From NCBI GenBank assembly GCA_028280955.1, contig JANQKU010000275.1:1-35712 (forward strand): a DNA stretch of 35,712 nucleotides, in the 5' to 3' direction. The first letter of the stretch is position 1, and every line of letters begins with the position of its first letter. The notes below the pieces were generated by a model that did no database searches, was not told where the DNA came from, and saw nothing but the letters and a program-made list of their open reading frames with translations. The stretch is from Opitutaceae bacterium. Its GTDB lineage: Bacteria > Verrucomicrobiota > Verrucomicrobiia > Opitutales > Opitutaceae. A program made the position numbers and the translations under genes. This document shows, in pieces, positions 23,243 to 31,629 of the stretch.

Positions 23243-24457
23243 CTAATGATCTTCATCTACCGATCGCAGGGAATCTCCTGGCTGAAAGGTAGGCACCAGA
23301 CGAGCTGTTGGTGGCATGGGTTCTCGCTTTGCCACATTGGTTAGAGCATGAACAATTTGAGCTCCGATATCTTCCAGTGGAGGCGCAACGGTGGCTAGGC
23401 TTTGACCGTTGGGCAGAGGAGGGATTTTGACGCCATCGAGGATGTTGTGAACAATTGAGAGGGATTGAACTGTTTTATGTGATGACTTTTTCAATACTTC
23501 GATCATTGGGTGGATACCCGACGATGCCAGGATAAAGAGCCCAGTCATTTCAGGTCTTTCCATGATGAAAGATTCAAGCTCGTCAGCTGTTTCTTTTAAG
23601 TGTTGGGGTTTTTCACTTCTGTCCAAGCTGAGAGGAACGCCTTTTACCACAAAATGGTCTTCTTCTTTTACTGATATGCCCAATGATTGACCTATTGCCT
23701 TGAGCGCGCGAATTTTGGAATCAAAATAGTCGTCATTTAGAGGACGAATGATCAATCCGATACGTCGGTGGCCTCGTGCTTGAAACTGAGTGAGGACGAG
23801 AGAGGCGAAAACAAAATCGTCTTCGCGGATAATGGGTATCTTGTTGTCGGCAAGATGTCGAATGGTGGATACGATCGGTATTTTCCGTTCAAGTAGCCGA
23901 TTCAACTGGGGAAGTTCGGTTGAAATACCATGTAACCAGGCGACTCCATCTGGCCTAAAAGCTAAGATGTGTTCAAGGTTGCGGGCAGCGATGGTTTCAC
24001 TATCCGCAGCAGTTGTATCTTCTTCATCAGCGGGGAAGATGACTTTTCTTTGATAAAAAGAAATAACGACGTTTTTCTCTCCGGCGGCTTTGAGCATTCC
24101 CGCCACTATCCGGCCAGTAAACCAGGGTTCACGGGGAGAAGCGTATGAAGGGATGACAACCAGTAACCGCAGGATTGACTGTTCTCTACGCTCGTCTACT
24201 TTGTTGGTGACATAAAACCCGCTTCCCAGACGTGCTTCAAGGAGGCCTTCTTCGACCAATAGTTCAAGAGCAGATCGTACGGTTGGCAGGCTGCGTTTGG
24301 TTTCCTTTATCAGTTGACGGATTGAGAGAAATCGTTGGCCAGGACGAAAATGCCCGTCCATTAGGAGTTCTCTGAGACGGTTCGCAATTTCTAGATAGCG
24401 TGGATCGCTTTTTTTCGAGAGAACAATGAGCTTTTTCGCGGGATTGTGGGGAGACAT
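23243..24457 (-). CDS. GntR-type winged-helix regulator with LacI-like sugar-binding domain
   Basis: A 404-residue transcription factor. The N-terminal winged helix (about 18-86) shows GntR features: IANRLRELLMDGHFRPGQ, LSIRQLIKETKRSLPTVRSALELL and LGSGFYV. Residues about 95-400 form a LacI/periplasmic-binding-protein-like effector domain (LRLLVVIPSY, FRPDGVAWLHG, RGHRRIGLIIR, LFILASSGIHP). This architecture is that of AraR-type sugar-responsive repressors. It is encoded convergent to the dehydratase operon and divergent from the sulfate exporter, so it is the obvious candidate controller of the island. An imperfect inverted repeat 34-58 bases upstream of its start (24492-24515, CCAAGCGGT/ACCTTGG) could be an autoregulatory site. 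Confidence 0.9.
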   Translation of the reverse strand: MSPHNPAKKLIVLSKKSDPRYLEIANRLRELLMDGHFRPGQRFLSIRQLIKETKRSLPTVRSALELLVEEGLLEARLGSGFYVTNKVDERREQSILRLLVVIPSYASPREPWFTGRIVAGMLKAAGEKNVVISFYQRKVIFPADEEDTTAADSETIAARNLEHILAFRPDGVAWLHGISTELPQLNRLLERKIPIVSTIRHLADNKIPIIREDDFVFASLVLTQFQARGHRRIGLIIRPLNDDYFDSKIRALKAIGQSLGISVKEEDHFVVKGVPLSLDRSEKPQHLKETADELESFIMERPEMTGLFILASSGIHPMIEVLKKSSHKTVQSLSIVHNILDGVKIPPLPNGQSLATVAPPLEDIGAQIVHALTNVAKREPMPPTARLVPTFQPGDSLRSVDEDH

Positions 24458-24917
24458 GAGTGATAAGACCGCATGGTATTTGGTGAGAGTTCCAAGCGGT
24501 TTTGTGGTACCTTGGTAGTTATGAATGCATAAAAATAAGGCGTTTATCGAGCTGAGATGAATAGACAGGAACGTCGGTTTCGCAAAACCGAGAACATAGC
24601 CTACCTCTTTGTTTTATGGTTGTCGGTTGTTGTTTGTCCAATGCTTTCTTGTCTGTAAGGGGAATATCAGTCGAAAGTCGCTCATTATCTGTCAACAAGA
24701 CTGTAAGCTTCGATACACGAATTAAGACTATATGGCGAGGGAAGAATGAGGTTATATTCTTTATCTAAGATATAAATAAAATATAAACACTATAGATACA
24801 ATTTATGTTTGCATCGTCAGTGGAACGCATCAAAATGAGGTCATTTCTCTAGCGTCAATGGATAGCCTGATTCACATTTTCCAAACTGATTTTAAAGCGG
24901 ATGTCTAATTGGGTCTT
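24458..24917. other. 460-base intergenic region, no gene seen
   Basis: This is the divergent spacer between the regulator and the sulfate exporter. It holds a perfect 7-bp hairpin with tetraloop (TCGGTTT 24574-24580, CGCA, AAACCGA 24585-24591), not followed by a T tract on either strand. An imperfect inverted repeat lies at 24492-24515. A very AT-rich stretch at about 24750-24805 includes TACAAT (24797-24802), a plausible -10 for the exporter without a matching -35. No coding sequence, tRNA or recognisable riboswitch was found. Confidence 0.5.
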
Positions 24918-26099
24918 ATGAAAGCACAGAGCCAGAAGCAGAATGGGGGATACTCTACGACTGATCTTTCATGGGCTGAATATCTCGATTCGTTTGAAGG
25001 GGTCGATACTGTAAAGCAAAGTGCCCAAATCGAAACCGCATCCAGTAGTATATGGCCAGGGTTGGGAATTGCGATGGGATTGGCCACGATGGCATCGTGG
25101 CTCAGTAAGGCTCCGATATGGCCGTTTACGAATGCAGCCGGAGCTCATCCGCTCGATGCCATCCTCATTGCGGCAGTCATGGGCATGTTGTTGGGGAATG
25201 GATTGTCTTTAGGACGAACTTATAAGGAAGGAATCACTTTCGTGTCTCGTAAATTATTACCCTTTAGTGTGGTTTTACTGGGAGCACGGTTGGATTTTTT
25301 TGAATTATTGGCTGTGGGGAGTCGGAGCCTTGTTTTGGGTTGTTTGGTGGTTGGGCTGACTTTGGTTTTTTTCTTAGTGCTGGCTCGATGGTGGAAATTT
25401 ACCTCGATAGAAGCATTACTGCTGGGAATTGGCACTGCGATTTGTGGTGGAAGCGCTATTGTAGCGGTTGCTCCGGTCATTAAGGCAAAGCAGGCAGAAG
25501 TGGCTGTCAGCGTTGCGACAGTGACTTTAATCGGACTCGTTGCCATGTTTTTACTTCCTATTGTCGGTGTATTCTTGGGAATGGATGCTCGGGCATTTGG
25601 CCTTTGGGTTGGGCTGGTCATTCACCAAACACCTCAAGTTGTTGCTGCCGGTTTTGCCTATGGTCCCGAAGCGGGAGAAGTTGCTACGGTAGTGAAATTG
25701 GCTCGGGTCTGTCTACTGGCACCGGTTATTGTTGGTGTAAGTTTAGTATGGGGGAAATGGGGTAGTGGCCGAGAAATAGGCGTTTCAAAACCATGGTGGC
25801 GCCATATCCCGCTCTTCGTTTTGGGTTTTGTCGGAATGGCTTTGCTTCGAACTGTTGGATTTCTTCCAGATATCGATCTCTCTTGGGATCAATCGAATGT
25901 TATTTCATCAACGGTTTTTTCCATGTCTCTGCCCACTGTCTTATCAAAAACGGCAACATTTTTATTAGTGATTGCGATGGCTGGTGTCGGCTTGGAGACA
26001 CGCTTAGCTGCCTTTCGAGTTTCGAGTTTACGTGCTTGTGCTGCAGCTGCTTTGGTTTTTCTTTTTCTGGCCTCTATCGTTTTGTTATTAGTTCAATAG
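24918..26099 (+). CDS. YeiH/UPF0324-family putative sulfate exporter
   Basis: A 393-residue integral membrane protein. After a polar N-terminus of about 45 residues, hydrophobic segments fill the rest: roughly ten transmembrane helices. Family landmarks include LDAILIAAVMGMLLGNG, KLLPFSVVLLGARLDF, LLLGIGTAICGGSAIVAVAPV, VGLVIHQTPQVVAAGFAYG and the KLARVCLLAPVIV block, as in YeiH proteins (putative sulfate exporter family). ATG 24918 is preferred over the in-frame TTG at 24909. It stands alone, divergent from the regulator, beside a locus whose cytoplasmic sulfatases would release sulfate, so sulfate or sulfite efflux is the best inference. Transport has been tested for few family members. Confidence 0.87.
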   Translation: MKAQSQKQNGGYSTTDLSWAEYLDSFEGVDTVKQSAQIETASSSIWPGLGIAMGLATMASWLSKAPIWPFTNAAGAHPLDAILIAAVMGMLLGNGLSLGRTYKEGITFVSRKLLPFSVVLLGARLDFFELLAVGSRSLVLGCLVVGLTLVFFLVLARWWKFTSIEALLLGIGTAICGGSAIVAVAPVIKAKQAEVAVSVATVTLIGLVAMFLLPIVGVFLGMDARAFGLWVGLVIHQTPQVVAAGFAYGPEAGEVATVVKLARVCLLAPVIVGVSLVWGKWGSGREIGVSKPWWRHIPLFVLGFVGMALLRTVGFLPDIDLSWDQSNVISSTVFSMSLPTVLSKTATFLLVIAMAGVGLETRLAAFRVSSLRACAAAALVFLFLASIVLLLVQ

Positions 26100-26118
26100 A
26101 GAAGTCCATCGAGTTGAA

Positions 26119-26163
26119 TGGCAGTCTGGGTCGGGATCGAACCAACGACAAAGGGATCAAGAG
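26119..26163 (-). pseudogene. tRNA 3' half (anticodon loop to CCA), 5' half absent
   Basis: Read on the minus strand, these 45 bases give an anticodon loop CTCTTGA, a 3' anticodon stem TCCCT and a variable loop TTGTC. The T-arm follows as GTTGG / TTCGATC / CCGAC (five pairs, one wobble), then a 3' acceptor strand CCAGACT, discriminator G and an encoded CCA. Upstream (26164 and above) there is no D-arm and no AGTCTGG 5' acceptor strand, so it is not a functional tRNA. If taken at face value the anticodon is CTT (Lys), but G37 and the G discriminator make that uncertain. Such 3' halves are typical attachment-site scars left by tyrosine-recombinase integration. Its 5' side faces higher coordinates. 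Confidence 0.75.
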
Positions 26164-26306
26164 CCACCTAATTTATCGTTGAGTACAGTGAAAATCGTAG
26201 AAGGGGTAAATGGGATTCCGACTGATGGGGTCCTCACTATCATTTATAGCTGATCTTAAGAAATGTAAAAATAAAGATTTTCTCTTCGTATCTAGGCATT
26301 AACGAT

Positions 26307-26329
26307 GAAATCGCAGATTTCTTCTTTTT
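26307..26329 (+). terminator. Terminator-like hairpin downstream of the sulfate exporter
   Basis: GAAATC (26307-26312), GCA, GATTTC (26316-26321) is a perfect 6-bp stem with a 3-base loop, followed by TTCTTTTT (26322-26329). It lies about 210 bases after the exporter stop. The stem is AT-rich and short, so efficiency is uncertain. The rest of 26164-26511 contains no recognisable gene. Confidence 0.5.
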
Positions 26330-26511
26330 GTTGGGGTTTCAAGATATCCTTTAGCTTAAGTTGTGGTCTTTGACTTTTTAGAGGTTTTGGCTCTCTTTCG
26401 TTGCATGTTCGCGAAAAGCAAATCCCTGATCTTAATATCAGGCTGCGTCAAACACGGCAGCAATCGCAAAGTTTGTTACCGATCACGCTGGCTGACTTCC
26501 GAATTTCCGCT

Positions 26512-28563
26512 ATGACATCGAGGAATGCTCCTTCGAGGGAGGTCCCACCTTCCAAATTGCCTCGTTGGCAGATACAGATAGCGGCGTTAATGATCTGCTT
26601 AGGTGTCTTATTGGCCTATGCCAACAGTCTCACCGGACCTTTTGTTTTTGATGACCTCAGAGGTATTGTAAACAACGAGTCTATACGCAAATTGTGGCCT
26701 TTGAATGATGCGCTCAATCCACCTATGCACGCGACTGGGGCAGGGGGGCGTCCAATCGTGAATTTATCACTAGCAGTGAACTATGCCATCGGTGGATTAG
26801 ATGTACGTGGTTATCATGTATTCAATATGATGGTGCATGGGCTCGTAGCACTGGTTTTGATGGGTTTCGTGCGGAGGACGTTGATGCGACCAGTGTTGAG
26901 TCAAAAATTTGCAGGAGCATCACTCCCGTTGTCTTTTGCAGTGGCACTTTTATGGGCTTTGCATCCTTTACAGACTGAATCAGTTACCTGTGTAATTCAA
27001 CGGTCGGAATCATTGGGTGGGCTCTTTTATCTTCTTACTCTCTATGCCTTCGTCCGAAGCATAGAAGGAGAGAAGGTGCGGTGTTGGCAGATTATTTGCG
27101 TAGGAGTGTGTTTGATCGGAATGGCGACAAAGGAGTTTATAGCGACGGTGCCGGTAATCGCTTTACTCTATGACCGCACGTTTGTGGCAGGGACTTTTAA
27201 AGTGGCGTGGCAACAACGCTGGCGATTCTACTGTGGTCTGATGAGCACATGGCTGTTGTTAGCGTATCTCGTCATTGTCAATGAAAGTCGTGCAGGTATG
27301 GTCGGTTTTGGATTGGGTATGAGCTCATGGGATTATGCACTGACACAATGCCGGGCGATTGTGATGTACTTGAAGCTTTCCCTATGGCCGAGTCCGTTGG
27401 TGCTGGACTATGGCTCTGAGGTAGTGACTGGATTAGGGGAGGTATGGCTGCAGGGGGTTCTTCTATTGGTTCTAGTGGTAGCCACATTTGTGGCTCTGGT
27501 GCGTAAGCCAGTGTTGGGTTTTGTTGCCTTCACCTTTTTTTCGATTCTGGCACCCAGTTCGAGTTTTATCCCGCTGACGACACAGACGATCGCAGAGCAT
27601 CGAATGTATTTACCTTTGGCTGGGGTGTTAGTGCTTGTAGTATTGGGTTTTTATGCCCGTTTGGGGAAAAGGGTGATTCCCTATGCTGTGGCTTTGGCAG
27701 TGATAGCAGGTATTGCGACGGCATATCGTAATCAGGACTATCGCACTACTACGTCTATCTGGTCAGATACGGTGGAAAAATCTCCGGACAATCCTCGGGC
27801 TCGACTGAATTTGGGGTCGAGTTTTTCCGCTGAAGGGCGGTTAGAGGCCGCGCTAAGAGAGTTTAAAGCGGCACTACGTCTCGATCCGCAGAGTGCTATT
27901 ACGGTGTATAATATCGGTAATGTATATTTACGGATGGAACGGTTTGAGGAAGCGACGAAACACTACACTCAAGCGATTGAACTGGATCCAGACTATGGTA
28001 TGGCACATTATGGTTTGGGGTGTGTTCTCATCAGTATGGGACGAATCGAAGATTCGCTGGCGCATTTTGAACGGGCGAAGGAACTGGTGCCCAACAATCC
28101 GACTGTCCTGCATAGTTTTGCCAGTTCCCTGGCCCATATTGGACGGCTGGAAGAAGCGATGGAACACTATGATCAGGTGATCTCACTGAAGCCAAATGAT
28201 CCTGTCGTGCACAGTGAGATAGGAATACTGCTTTTTAAGTTGAAGCGTTACACTGAAGCGTTGCCGTATTTCGAAACTGCTTTGCGTATTAATCCGAGAG
28301 ATGCGAGAATTCGTTATCGCTTCGCTCAGTTATTGATGAGGCTGGAACGTTATCAGACGGCAGCGCGCGAGCTAGTTCGAGTGCTACGAGTCAGACCGAA
28401 TTTTCCTGAAGGGCGCAATAATTTGGGGATAGTGCTCCTCGAATTGGGGCAGTTGTCGGATGCTGCCGCGCAGTTTAAAGAGGCGTTGCGGCTCAAACCA
28501 GATTATGCCGAAGCCCAACGAAATCTTTATCGTGCGGAAATGCTCTATGATTCTCGGCGTTGA
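26512..28563 (+). CDS. Polytopic GT-C-like membrane protein with C-terminal TPR repeats
   Basis: A 683-residue protein. The N-terminal two thirds has about 10-11 membrane helices, beginning with IQIAALMICLGVLLAYANSL. FVFDDLRGIVNN follows the first helix, with the paired acidic residues typical of GT-C glycosyltransferases (TMTC/protein O-mannosyltransferase-like). GRPIVNLSLAVNYAIGG and GYHVFNMMVHGLVAL are hallmarks of the TPR family widespread in Verrucomicrobiota and Planctomycetota. The C-terminal third holds seven consecutive 34-residue TPR units from NPRARLNLGSSF onward, each ending LxPx. ATG 26512 is chosen over an in-frame TTG at 26401, because conserved sequence starts after it; no Shine-Dalgarno is seen. 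It may glycosylate exported proteins; no direct link to neighbouring genes is evident. Confidence 0.85.
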   Translation: MTSRNAPSREVPPSKLPRWQIQIAALMICLGVLLAYANSLTGPFVFDDLRGIVNNESIRKLWPLNDALNPPMHATGAGGRPIVNLSLAVNYAIGGLDVRGYHVFNMMVHGLVALVLMGFVRRTLMRPVLSQKFAGASLPLSFAVALLWALHPLQTESVTCVIQRSESLGGLFYLLTLYAFVRSIEGEKVRCWQIICVGVCLIGMATKEFIATVPVIALLYDRTFVAGTFKVAWQQRWRFYCGLMSTWLLLAYLVIVNESRAGMVGFGLGMSSWDYALTQCRAIVMYLKLSLWPSPLVLDYGSEVVTGLGEVWLQGVLLLVLVVATFVALVRKPVLGFVAFTFFSILAPSSSFIPLTTQTIAEHRMYLPLAGVLVLVVLGFYARLGKRVIPYAVALAVIAGIATAYRNQDYRTTTSIWSDTVEKSPDNPRARLNLGSSFSAEGRLEAALREFKAALRLDPQSAITVYNIGNVYLRMERFEEATKHYTQAIELDPDYGMAHYGLGCVLISMGRIEDSLAHFERAKELVPNNPTVLHSFASSLAHIGRLEEAMEHYDQVISLKPNDPVVHSEIGILLFKLKRYTEALPYFETALRINPRDARIRYRFAQLLMRLERYQTAARELVRVLRVRPNFPEGRNNLGIVLLELGQLSDAAAQFKEALRLKPDYAEAQRNLYRAEMLYDSRR

Positions 28564-28725
28564 ATTAGAGTGGTTGTTTTCAGCCATTTAAGAATGGCTG
28601 CCCGTGATGCTTGAAATTGCGAACCTGAGCGAAGTTGAATACTCTGGTTTTGTCCAGGCCTGTCAACGATACCGCCGATTTGGAGCATGGTGCTGTCGAA
28701 GTCGAACCTGCGGGCAGTTTTCGCA

Positions 28726-28753
28726 TTGACCTATTGAAAGTTACTTTCATTAT
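28726..28753 (+). promoter_or_regulatory. Candidate Fur-family (Zur/Fur) box within promoter of the metal cluster
   Basis: TGAAAGTTACTTTCA (28735-28749) is a perfect palindrome of 7-1-7 geometry, beginning TGA and ending TCA like Fur-family operators. It lies between TTGACC (28726-28731, -35) and CATTAT (28748-28753, -10; 16-base spacer), where a repressor would block polymerase. The ATG is at 28761, so the transcript would be nearly leaderless. The 171 bases between the TPR stop and this site hold no recognisable gene. Confidence 0.6.
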
Positions 28754-28760
28754 GAGATGA

Positions 28761-29906
28761 ATGACCTCTGCAGTCATTATCGTTGGTGCCGGACCAGCCG
28801 GAGTGGGCTGCGCCCTCGCGTTGCGGCGGGCGGGAGTCGAGAATGTGCTCGTCTTAGAGGCGGATACGGTTGGTGCATCGTTTCGCAGCTGGCCTGAGCA
28901 GATGCGGTTGATCACGCCGTCGTTTCATGGGAATCCGTTTTTTCAGACCGACTTGAACGCGATTACGCCGGACACCAGTCCAGCGGATCTCTTTCAGAAA
29001 GAGCATATGAGTGGGGACGAGTATGCGGACTATCTGCAAGCCGTAGTCCTACATTTCAGGCTGAACCTGCGCGAAAACGAAAGGGTCTTGCAGGTTTTGC
29101 CCGAATCCCAGGGTTACTCCGTTGAGACAGACAAAGCGCGGCATCGTGCCAACGTTGTTATCTGGGCGGGTGGTGAGTTTTCACATCCGAAGCATGGCGC
29201 TTTTCGGGGAGCCGAGCACTGCGCCCACTCCAGTGTTTTTCGCACTTGGAAGGATTATCAGGGGGAGGATGTTTTGATTATCGGAGGCTACGAGAGCGGG
29301 ATTGATGCTGCTTGCCATTTGGTTCACCTGGGAAAAAAGGTCTTAGTACTGTCAAGTGGTAAGCCTTGGAATGTTGATCATCCGGATCCCAGTGAAATCC
29401 TCAGTCCGTATACGCGCGAGCGTCTGGTGCGCGCCATGCAAAGCCATCCGGGACGTCTCAATCTTCAAGAAAACGCTACGGTAGTAAGTGTGGATCGCCT
29501 CTCTGGGCGCTACATCGTGGAAACCGCAGATGGCGAAGTTTTCGATTCGGAACACCGTCCGATAGCAGCTACTGGATTTCAGTCTGCGCTGACTCCGATT
29601 AAAGATCTCTTTGCATGGGAGGGCTCTACGCCACAGTTCACGGAAGAAGATGAATCCACTCTTCATCTAGGACTTTACTATACGGGACCTTCTTTGGTTC
29701 AGCGAGAGTCAAAGTTTTGCTTTATCTACAAATTTCGAGCTCGTTTTGGAGTCATTGCGCGCTCGATTGCCCGGCGACTTGGCTATCCAGAACCCGATTT
29801 GGAAGACGACCGACGTCGTGGCTTCTTGGTTGATGATCTGGAGTGCTGCACAGACTGCGAATGTGCAGTGGAATCCCAACCGGAACCTTTAGAGGCCAAG
29901 TCGTGA
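28761..29906 (+). CDS. CzcO-like FAD/NAD(P)-binding oxidoreductase
   Basis: A 381-residue flavoprotein resembling flavin monooxygenases and the CzcO group (COG2072) associated with metal transport. VIIVGAGPAGVGCALALRRA (5-24) is the FAD-binding Rossmann motif. VLIIGGYESGIDAACHL is the second nucleotide-binding motif, with GYESG in place of GxGxxG. RPIAATGF is the late ATG motif. A cysteine cluster, CCTDCEC (362-368), near the C-terminus could bind metal. It is first in the cluster, behind the palindromic operator, and its stop overlaps the GTG start of the FeoB-like gene (GTGA). A redox role in metal uptake or metal-thiol handling is inferred; the substrate is unknown. Confidence 0.8.
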   Translation: MTSAVIIVGAGPAGVGCALALRRAGVENVLVLEADTVGASFRSWPEQMRLITPSFHGNPFFQTDLNAITPDTSPADLFQKEHMSGDEYADYLQAVVLHFRLNLRENERVLQVLPESQGYSVETDKARHRANVVIWAGGEFSHPKHGAFRGAEHCAHSSVFRTWKDYQGEDVLIIGGYESGIDAACHLVHLGKKVLVLSSGKPWNVDHPDPSEILSPYTRERLVRAMQSHPGRLNLQENATVVSVDRLSGRYIVETADGEVFDSEHRPIAATGFQSALTPIKDLFAWEGSTPQFTEEDESTLHLGLYYTGPSLVQRESKFCFIYKFRARFGVIARSIARRLGYPEPDLEDDRRRGFLVDDLECCTDCECAVESQPEPLEAKS

Positions 29907-31615
29907 ATTTAGCGTCTGCAGCAGAAGAAACTCGCACCGCATCAGAAACAGTCAAGCGCCCATTGGTAGTGGTTCTTGGATTGGAAAACGTGGGCAAAAG
30001 CAGTCTTTTGTCAGCATTAACGGGGCGTTTTGCCGAGTCATCTGCATTGGCAGGGACGACGCTGCGCTGCGAACGCTACCAAGACGATTCCTGGGATTGG
30101 GTTGATACACCTGGAATCGTTACAGGATCCGACGCGGCTACTGTAAGAGACGCGCTGAATGCGCTAGGCTCCGCCGAATCTATTTTGCTTGTGCTACGGG
30201 CTTATCGTGCACGCAAGGAACTGGTTTCTCTGCTGCCGATGCTCGGGTCGCGGAAAGTAGCCATTGCCCTTACATTCCGAGACCGTCTGGCATCAATCGA
30301 TTCGGCATCCCAACAAAGGCTACTGACTACTTGGAAAGAGAAGCTTGGAGTGCCTGTTGAACTTATAAACAGCCGCTCTCCGGATGCCGCGGAACTGGCA
30401 AATGTGCGAACGACCGTCATGCAGGCAAAACCATTAACACCTTCCAATTTAGATAATTTACCTGCGTTTCCCCATGGTCAGAGGCGATCTTGGGGGTTGG
30501 CACTGGAGAGAATCGTGGGCTTTGCCCCATTAAGCTTATTTTTACTATTCGGCCCGGCATGGGTCGCCGTCACTCAGGCCAACGCGCTAGCTGACCGATT
30601 TTATGATTCAGTCGGCGCGCTGCTTGACCCGTTGCTGGGCTGGCTCAACGCACTTCCCGCGCCACTCGCGGCAACACTGGGAGGCGACTACGGAGTGGTC
30701 GCCATGTTTCCCTTCCTTCTTCTCTACGCCTTGCCGACCATTTTGATATTCACCGGCTTGATTTCGGTTTATAAGAGCACTGGTCTGATTGACCGACTTT
30801 CTTATGGGCTACATCCGTGGCTAAAGCCTTTCGGACTCGGCGGTCGCGACCTGGTGCGTGTGGTGATGGGATTTGGCTGTAATGTGCCGGCTGTTGTTGC
30901 GACTCGTTCGTGTAACAGTTGTTCGCGTGGTGCGTGCGTCTCAGCCATCTCCTTTGGTTCCGCGTGCTCGTATCAGTTGCCGGCCACATTGGCAGTATTT
31001 GCTGCGGTCGGTTTCGTTTGGTTGAGCCCCGTATATCTCGCGGTATTGGCTTTAACAACCCTGTTGTATTTGCGCCTAACAACGCCACGAGTTCTCAGGC
31101 AAGCTCAAAACAAGATGCTGTTACCAGCACTTGGGAATCTACGCGTGCCTGACTGGAAAGCGGTCTTGCGGGAATCCGTGCAAAGTCTTCGGGATTTTGC
31201 GATGATGGCATTGCCCATTTTTGTAGGGATTTGTATCTTCGCCGGTTTGCTGCATTGGTCTGGCGCACTTGCCTGGTTGACACGTTTGCTATCTCCGTTA
31301 ATGGCAGTATTCAATCTTCCGTCCGAAGCCGCTCTTGCCGTTGTGCTGGGATCGGTGCGCAAGGATGGACTTGCTATCGGCTTACTCAATGGCGATTGGG
31401 GTGCCCTTAAAGTGTCCCTTGATACTCCGGTTCAAGTGCTAACAGCGGTTTACCTCGCAGGGGTCTTGTTGCCCTGTCTAGTCACCGTATTGACTGTTGC
31501 GAAGGAAATGCGACCTGCGTTTGCGCTCAAAATGGTCGGGCGACAAGCATGTATTGCCGCAGTATTTTCCCTGTGCATCGCTTGGCTTGGTGCATTCCTT
31601 TTCTTTATCAATTAA
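29903..31615 (+). CDS. FeoB-like GTPase/metal permease with unusual Cys cluster
   Basis: A 570-residue protein. The N-terminal G domain has GLENVGKSS (26-34, P-loop) and VDTPG (67-71); the guanine-specificity motif NxxD is not conserved (TFRD at 124-127). The membrane part keeps the FeoB gate motif [14 protein letters not shown] (322-335). Directly after it comes CNSCSRGAC (337-345), and [13 protein letters not shown] replaces the usual FMSCSARLPVY. A second gate-like region lies in the C-terminal half ([15 protein letters not shown]). GTG 29903 overlaps the flavoprotein stop and gives a normal N-terminus. No FeoA is present. Sitting beside a COG0523 chaperone, it may carry zinc or another divalent metal rather than iron; that is inference. 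Confidence 0.85.
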   Translation: MNLASAAEETRTASETVKRPLVVVLGLENVGKSSLLSALTGRFAESSALAGTTLRCERYQDDSWDWVDTPGIVTGSDAATVRDALNALGSAESILLVLRAYRARKELVSLLPMLGSRKVAIALTFRDRLASIDSASQQRLLTTWKEKLGVPVELINSRSPDAAELANVRTTVMQAKPLTPSNLDNLPAFPHGQRRSWGLALERIVGFAPLSLFLLFGPAWVAVTQANALADRFYDSVGALLDPLLGWLNALPAPLAATLGGDYGVVAMFPFLLLYALPTILIFTGLISVYKSTGLIDRLSYGLHPWLKPFGLGGRDLVRVVMGFGCNVPAVVATRSCNSCSRGACVSAISFGSACSYQLPATLAVFAAVGFVWLSPVYLAVLALTTLLYLRLTTPRVLRQAQNKMLLPALGNLRVPDWKAVLRESVQSLRDFAMMALPIFVGICIFAGLLHWSGALAWLTRLLSPLMAVFNLPSEAALAVVLGSVRKDGLAIGLLNGDWGALKVSLDTPVQVLTAVYLAGVLLPCLVTVLTVAKEMRPAFALKMVGRQACIAAVFSLCIAWLGAFLFFIN

Positions 31616-31629
31616 TTCACTTCCTAGAT

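Noticed and set aside
24574-24591. Rho-independent terminator
   Set aside because: A perfect 7-bp hairpin exists but no T tract follows on either strand and no gene ends nearby.
25793-26182. Plus-strand reading frame of 129 codons overlapping the sulfate exporter end
   Set aside because: It lies out of frame inside the exporter gene and then reads through the antisense of the tRNA fragment; no family resemblance.
26119-26200. Complete tRNA-Lys gene
   Set aside because: The T-arm, anticodon loop and CCA are present, but there is no D-arm or 5' acceptor strand upstream, so it is only a 3' half.
28564-28725. Possible gene remnant between the TPR protein and the metal cluster
   Set aside because: Short open stretches occur in several frames but none has a start, length or recognisable motif; I could not support a pseudogene.
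28580-28915. Minus-strand reading frame of 111 codons upstream of and overlapping the flavoprotein start
   Set aside because: It overlaps the confident flavoprotein gene and the palindromic promoter, and its sequence shows no recognisable domain.
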